The translations under genes and the position numbers were made by a program. From positions 62,126-126,125 of the forward strand of contig NW_008707688.1 in NCBI RefSeq assembly GCF_000327385.1: a DNA stretch of 64,000 bases. The letters are read 5' to 3'. Positions 61,499 through 64,000 of the stretch are shown piece by piece. Source of the DNA: Lottia gigantea. Its lineage: Eukaryota > Mollusca > Gastropoda > Lottiidae. How positions within the stretch are numbered: position 1 is the first letter of the stretch; each line of letters begins with the position of its first letter. The notes beneath the pieces were generated by a model, which ran no database searches, was not told the DNA's origin, and was given only the letters and a program-made list of their open reading frames with translations.

Positions 61499-61818
61499 CT
61501 TCAGAAGGTAAAGATCTTTCCGCGTCCACACATTATCTGAGGATGTCCATCGTTGCATATTCTTAGTTGTAGTGCGACTTAGTTGAATTAGTAAACCATA
61601 CGTTGTTAACATAATTAAAAACGGAAGTCCAAGACACATCACAAAAGTTGCTATAACAAACGATTTACTAGGATTTTCCCAATCGAGTGTACAGGACGTT
61701 CTGTAAGGCTCTGGTCCATAACGTCCCCATCCAAACAATGGACTAACCGCCCAGAAAAGTGCGTACAGATGAATACCAACCAAGGATAGAAACATGTTCG
61801 TTCTTGTGAAACTTTTCA
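61499..61818 (-). CDS. Opsin (xenopsin/Opn5-like GPCR), internal exon: ICL2, TM4, ECL2, TM5, ICL3
   Basis: A 320-bp exon with acceptor CCTTTTGTAG (phase 1) and donor GTATGT after AAG (phase 0). The 106 full codons cover SFTRTNMFLS (ICL2), TM4 (HLYALFWAVSPLFGW), ECL2 (GRYGPEPYRTSCTLDWENP) and TM5 (FVIATFVMCLGLPFLIML). The cysteine of TSC is the conserved ECL2 disulphide partner. The Glu of GPEPYRTSC aligns with Glu181 of bovine rhodopsin, the usual invertebrate counterion. Joined to 57835-58170 across a 3.3-kb intron it gives the last 218 residues of an opsin. TM1-3 (about 130 residues) must lie beyond the right edge or in exons I could not see. Confidence 0.9.
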
Positions 61819-62690
61819 CTACAAAAGGAAAGGAAAAAAAGTTAGTAAATATACAAGCAAGAATATAAAACTAGGATTTGTATTCAAGATGAAATGCATG
61901 ACTCGATGGGATCTTGTATAGTTTCATCAAAGGTAATTGTTTTATTCAGAATAAGGGGTGCTATTACAGACTGCTTGCAATACTTTTAATAGAAAAGTCT
62001 GCATTCATAATAGCCAAGAATATTTTATCCGGATCCAGAGCGCCAAGAAACTTGCGCTTTTACACGTTTGGTTTTATTGGTTGCCTTTAAAGGATTCTTA
62101 TTGTTTTGTCAGGTTAAATCAATCCACAAGTTGGTATATTTCTTGGTTTGTGCAACAACAGAATGCCAGAAGTGATACAGATTGCTGATATCACCTTACC
62201 GGGTTGTCGTTATCAACTTGACGGGGCAATTAGCTCTAGATCAATTCCATGCCACTGATATTATATTATATTATAACAGCTTCTAATTTAAGGGGGCAAT
62301 AAGCAAAATTTCCATTATCAAACACATGTAGATTATATGTGACAATATTCCTAAAATATCCCAATTACTACGACGTATCTACTTGATCAAACTTATTGTT
62401 TTTAAAGGAGTAATCAATATTACATTGGAATCATCAGGTGAAAAAGGTTATCTAAGAATAAGATACTGACCGGTAATATCAAAGGAAATAATTAGTAGTG
62501 AACTATAGATTTTTGTCCACTTATCTATTGAAAACATGAATCCATTCAGCTTCAAAGTACTACTTTCTAAATCTGTACTAGAAATGGAAACCGACAAGAA
62601 GTGGGAAGGTTTGGAGTCTCTCCTAAATACGAAAATCGATCTTTGCTTAGAAGTACCATACCACAATAATTACATAAGACACAAATAATT
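61819..62690. other. Opsin upstream intron, no exon seen
   Basis: No stretch reads as opsin TM1-3 on the minus strand. The short open frames have no membrane pattern or splice match. Confidence 0.4.
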
Positions 62691-63034
62691 AAAGGACTAC
62701 TACCTCTTAGAATGGAAATAAAATTTAATGTCTCAAACTTGGTCCACAATTGTATTCAGTATATATTCATCGGTTGAACTTACCAGGCGCCATGACTAAA
62801 GAATAGAATCTCCATATAAGACGATGTATCTATTAAACTAAATAATTATTGAAACACACTTTTTAAATTACTTCAATGAATTGTGTTGTTTTTTTTTTTT
62901 TTTTTTGTTGGATTAGAGGGATTCTGACGTATGGTTTTGGCACCAGGAAAGTCCACTGATGAAGAAAAATTCATTTTGGCCAAGTTTAAAAATTTCAATT
63001 TTTTAATCATCCTAAGAGATAGTATACCTTTATT
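62691..63034. mobile_element. Near-complete MITE with inverted repeats of about 130 bp
   Basis: Left arm AAAGGACTACTACCTCTTAG and right arm, inverted, AAAGGTATACTATCTCTTAG. The inner words CAAACTTGG and TTCATC-GTTGAACT-CCAGG versus TTCATCAGTGGACTTTCCTGG also pair. An A/T-rich centre carries a run of about 18 T at 62889. Related copies: 9137, 41480, 58925, and fragments at 56905 and 57585. Confidence 0.7.
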
Positions 63035-63865
63035 AATTATACAAATGAATATCGAGCGCACACGACTTCATTTCCTTTTCCTTGATACACCACTAAATTA
63101 AGTTAACCATCCTACGTATGTGTCTATCAAAATATTGAGAAAATTGTGTTAAAAGATTTTCTTAGATAAGATCCAGGAAATACAATAAAATAATTCATTA
63201 GCCTTTACCTGTACCTTCATAATGTAAAGGGTAAGTAACCTCAAAATGTTTGGGTTTATTTGAAATATTTTTTTACGTCCTAATGCAGAGTTTGAAATAA
63301 AGCAACGATTGATAAGAATTTGAAAATCTTGTCAGCAAATGAAGTTCAGAGAACACGATTACTCCCAATGGAAAAAACAAATTTGTATTCACATTGTGAA
63401 TAAAATGCAATAACATCGTTGAAAGGGAATTTGTGGCAATTTTTCTTTGTATGTAGTTGACACTGTGGAGTTTCTATGAATCAGGTGGGGTCCGAGTAGG
63501 GGCCAAAGAATTGTCAATGGGGTTCACAAGTTTTTCTTTTCCTAAGTAAAGTGATGTTAAAGTTGAGAGGGAAAGTTTCAGTAGTGTTAAAGGATGAGTT
63601 CTTGGCACATTGAACACAGACAATCCCGAAGAGGTTTTTTAAAGTATGTGGTTTGGACACGATGAAATCATCCTTAACTAATTTTCATAATGTAAGATTA
63701 TACAGGGCGTGTATTATTATTTTGACATTAGTTCTTCATAATTAACCACAAAATGTTTCAAAAATGAGAGTCTCTTGCCAGAGGCCCTCAGTAGCTAACG
63801 GATTTATATGGGTCGGATATGAATTTGAGCAATTAGAAGTCAGAATCATGTTCGTTGAAGTAAGG
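63035..63865. other. Gene-free stretch
   Basis: No recognised feature. If the opsin extends right, this is part of an intron of that gene. Confidence 0.35.
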
Positions 63866-64000
63866 GATATCCCAGATCGCTTAGTGAGTAAGACGCTTGC
63901 TCGCTAATCTGAACGTCCAAGGTTCAATTCTGACATTGGTTGAGAATGTCCCTTTTTGCTGTGTCCGTCTTCATTAGACCATTATATTTAATAAACTAAT
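63866..64000 (+). repeat. tRNA-derived SINE, 5' part, cut by the window edge
   Basis: CCCAGATCGCTTAGTGAGTA has an A-box-like segment, and AAGGTTCAATTCTGAC, about 35 bases on, is a good B box. The following TGTCCGTCTTCATTAGACCA is the body shared with the SINE copies at 60075 and 60781, so this copy supplies the tRNA head of that family. Confidence 0.65.

Noticed and set aside
63866-63940. Possible tRNA gene at the right edge
   Set aside because: A and B boxes are good, but the acceptor stem does not pair and the SINE body follows directly.

Overview
The window looks like AT-rich nuclear DNA of an invertebrate animal. Its genes are split by GT-AG introns, and the spaces between them are full of short inverted-repeat elements, SINE and LINE scraps, minisatellites and an old Ty3/gypsy fragment. 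A marine mollusc or other lophotrochozoan is my best guess. The guess rests on a cluster of small secreted PAN-like proteins, twin Gly/Gln-rich secreted proteins of the low-complexity kind common in mollusc shell and mucus, a xenopsin/Opn5-like opsin, and SINE tails of a mollusc-like style. This is inference; no gene fixes the species.

Layout, left to right. At 1-1760 lies a broken Ty3/gypsy pol fragment and its probable 3' LTR. At 2-18.4 kb, all on the minus strand, is a tandem family of four secreted PAN/apple-like genes, called A, B, C and D here. Each starts with an exon of about 280-307 bp that encodes a signal peptide plus a four-cysteine domain and ends in a phase-1 donor. D continues into a second cysteine-rich domain exon. 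B has a decayed copy of that exon. C instead splices to two tiny exons that give a Ser/Thr-rich linker and an acidic tail. A runs off towards the left edge. At 19.7-22 kb and 26.3-27.8 kb, minus strand, are two copies of a segmental duplication. Each carries a three-exon gene for a secreted Gly/Gln-rich repetitive protein of about 210 residues, with a TATA promoter conserved between the copies.

From 28 to 50 kb I see almost no coding sequence: two unidentified ORFs at 31.5-33 kb, many MITEs, a 66-bp minisatellite at 43.9-44.5 kb and a 22-bp minisatellite at 46 kb. At 50.8-52.7 kb, plus strand, are the last two exons of a type I membrane protein: one sushi/CCP domain, a transmembrane helix and a Ser-Pro-rich cytoplasmic tail. 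At 57.8-61.8 kb, minus strand, are the last two exons of an opsin, with the retinal-binding lysine in TM7; its first exons lie beyond the right edge.

The PAN cluster and the Gly/Gln pair sit side by side on one strand and all encode small secreted proteins. They may form one secretory (shell, mucus or adhesive) locus that grew by tandem duplication. The opsin and sushi genes appear unrelated to it. Every coding call with exon limits was made by reading splice sites by eye; no search was run.
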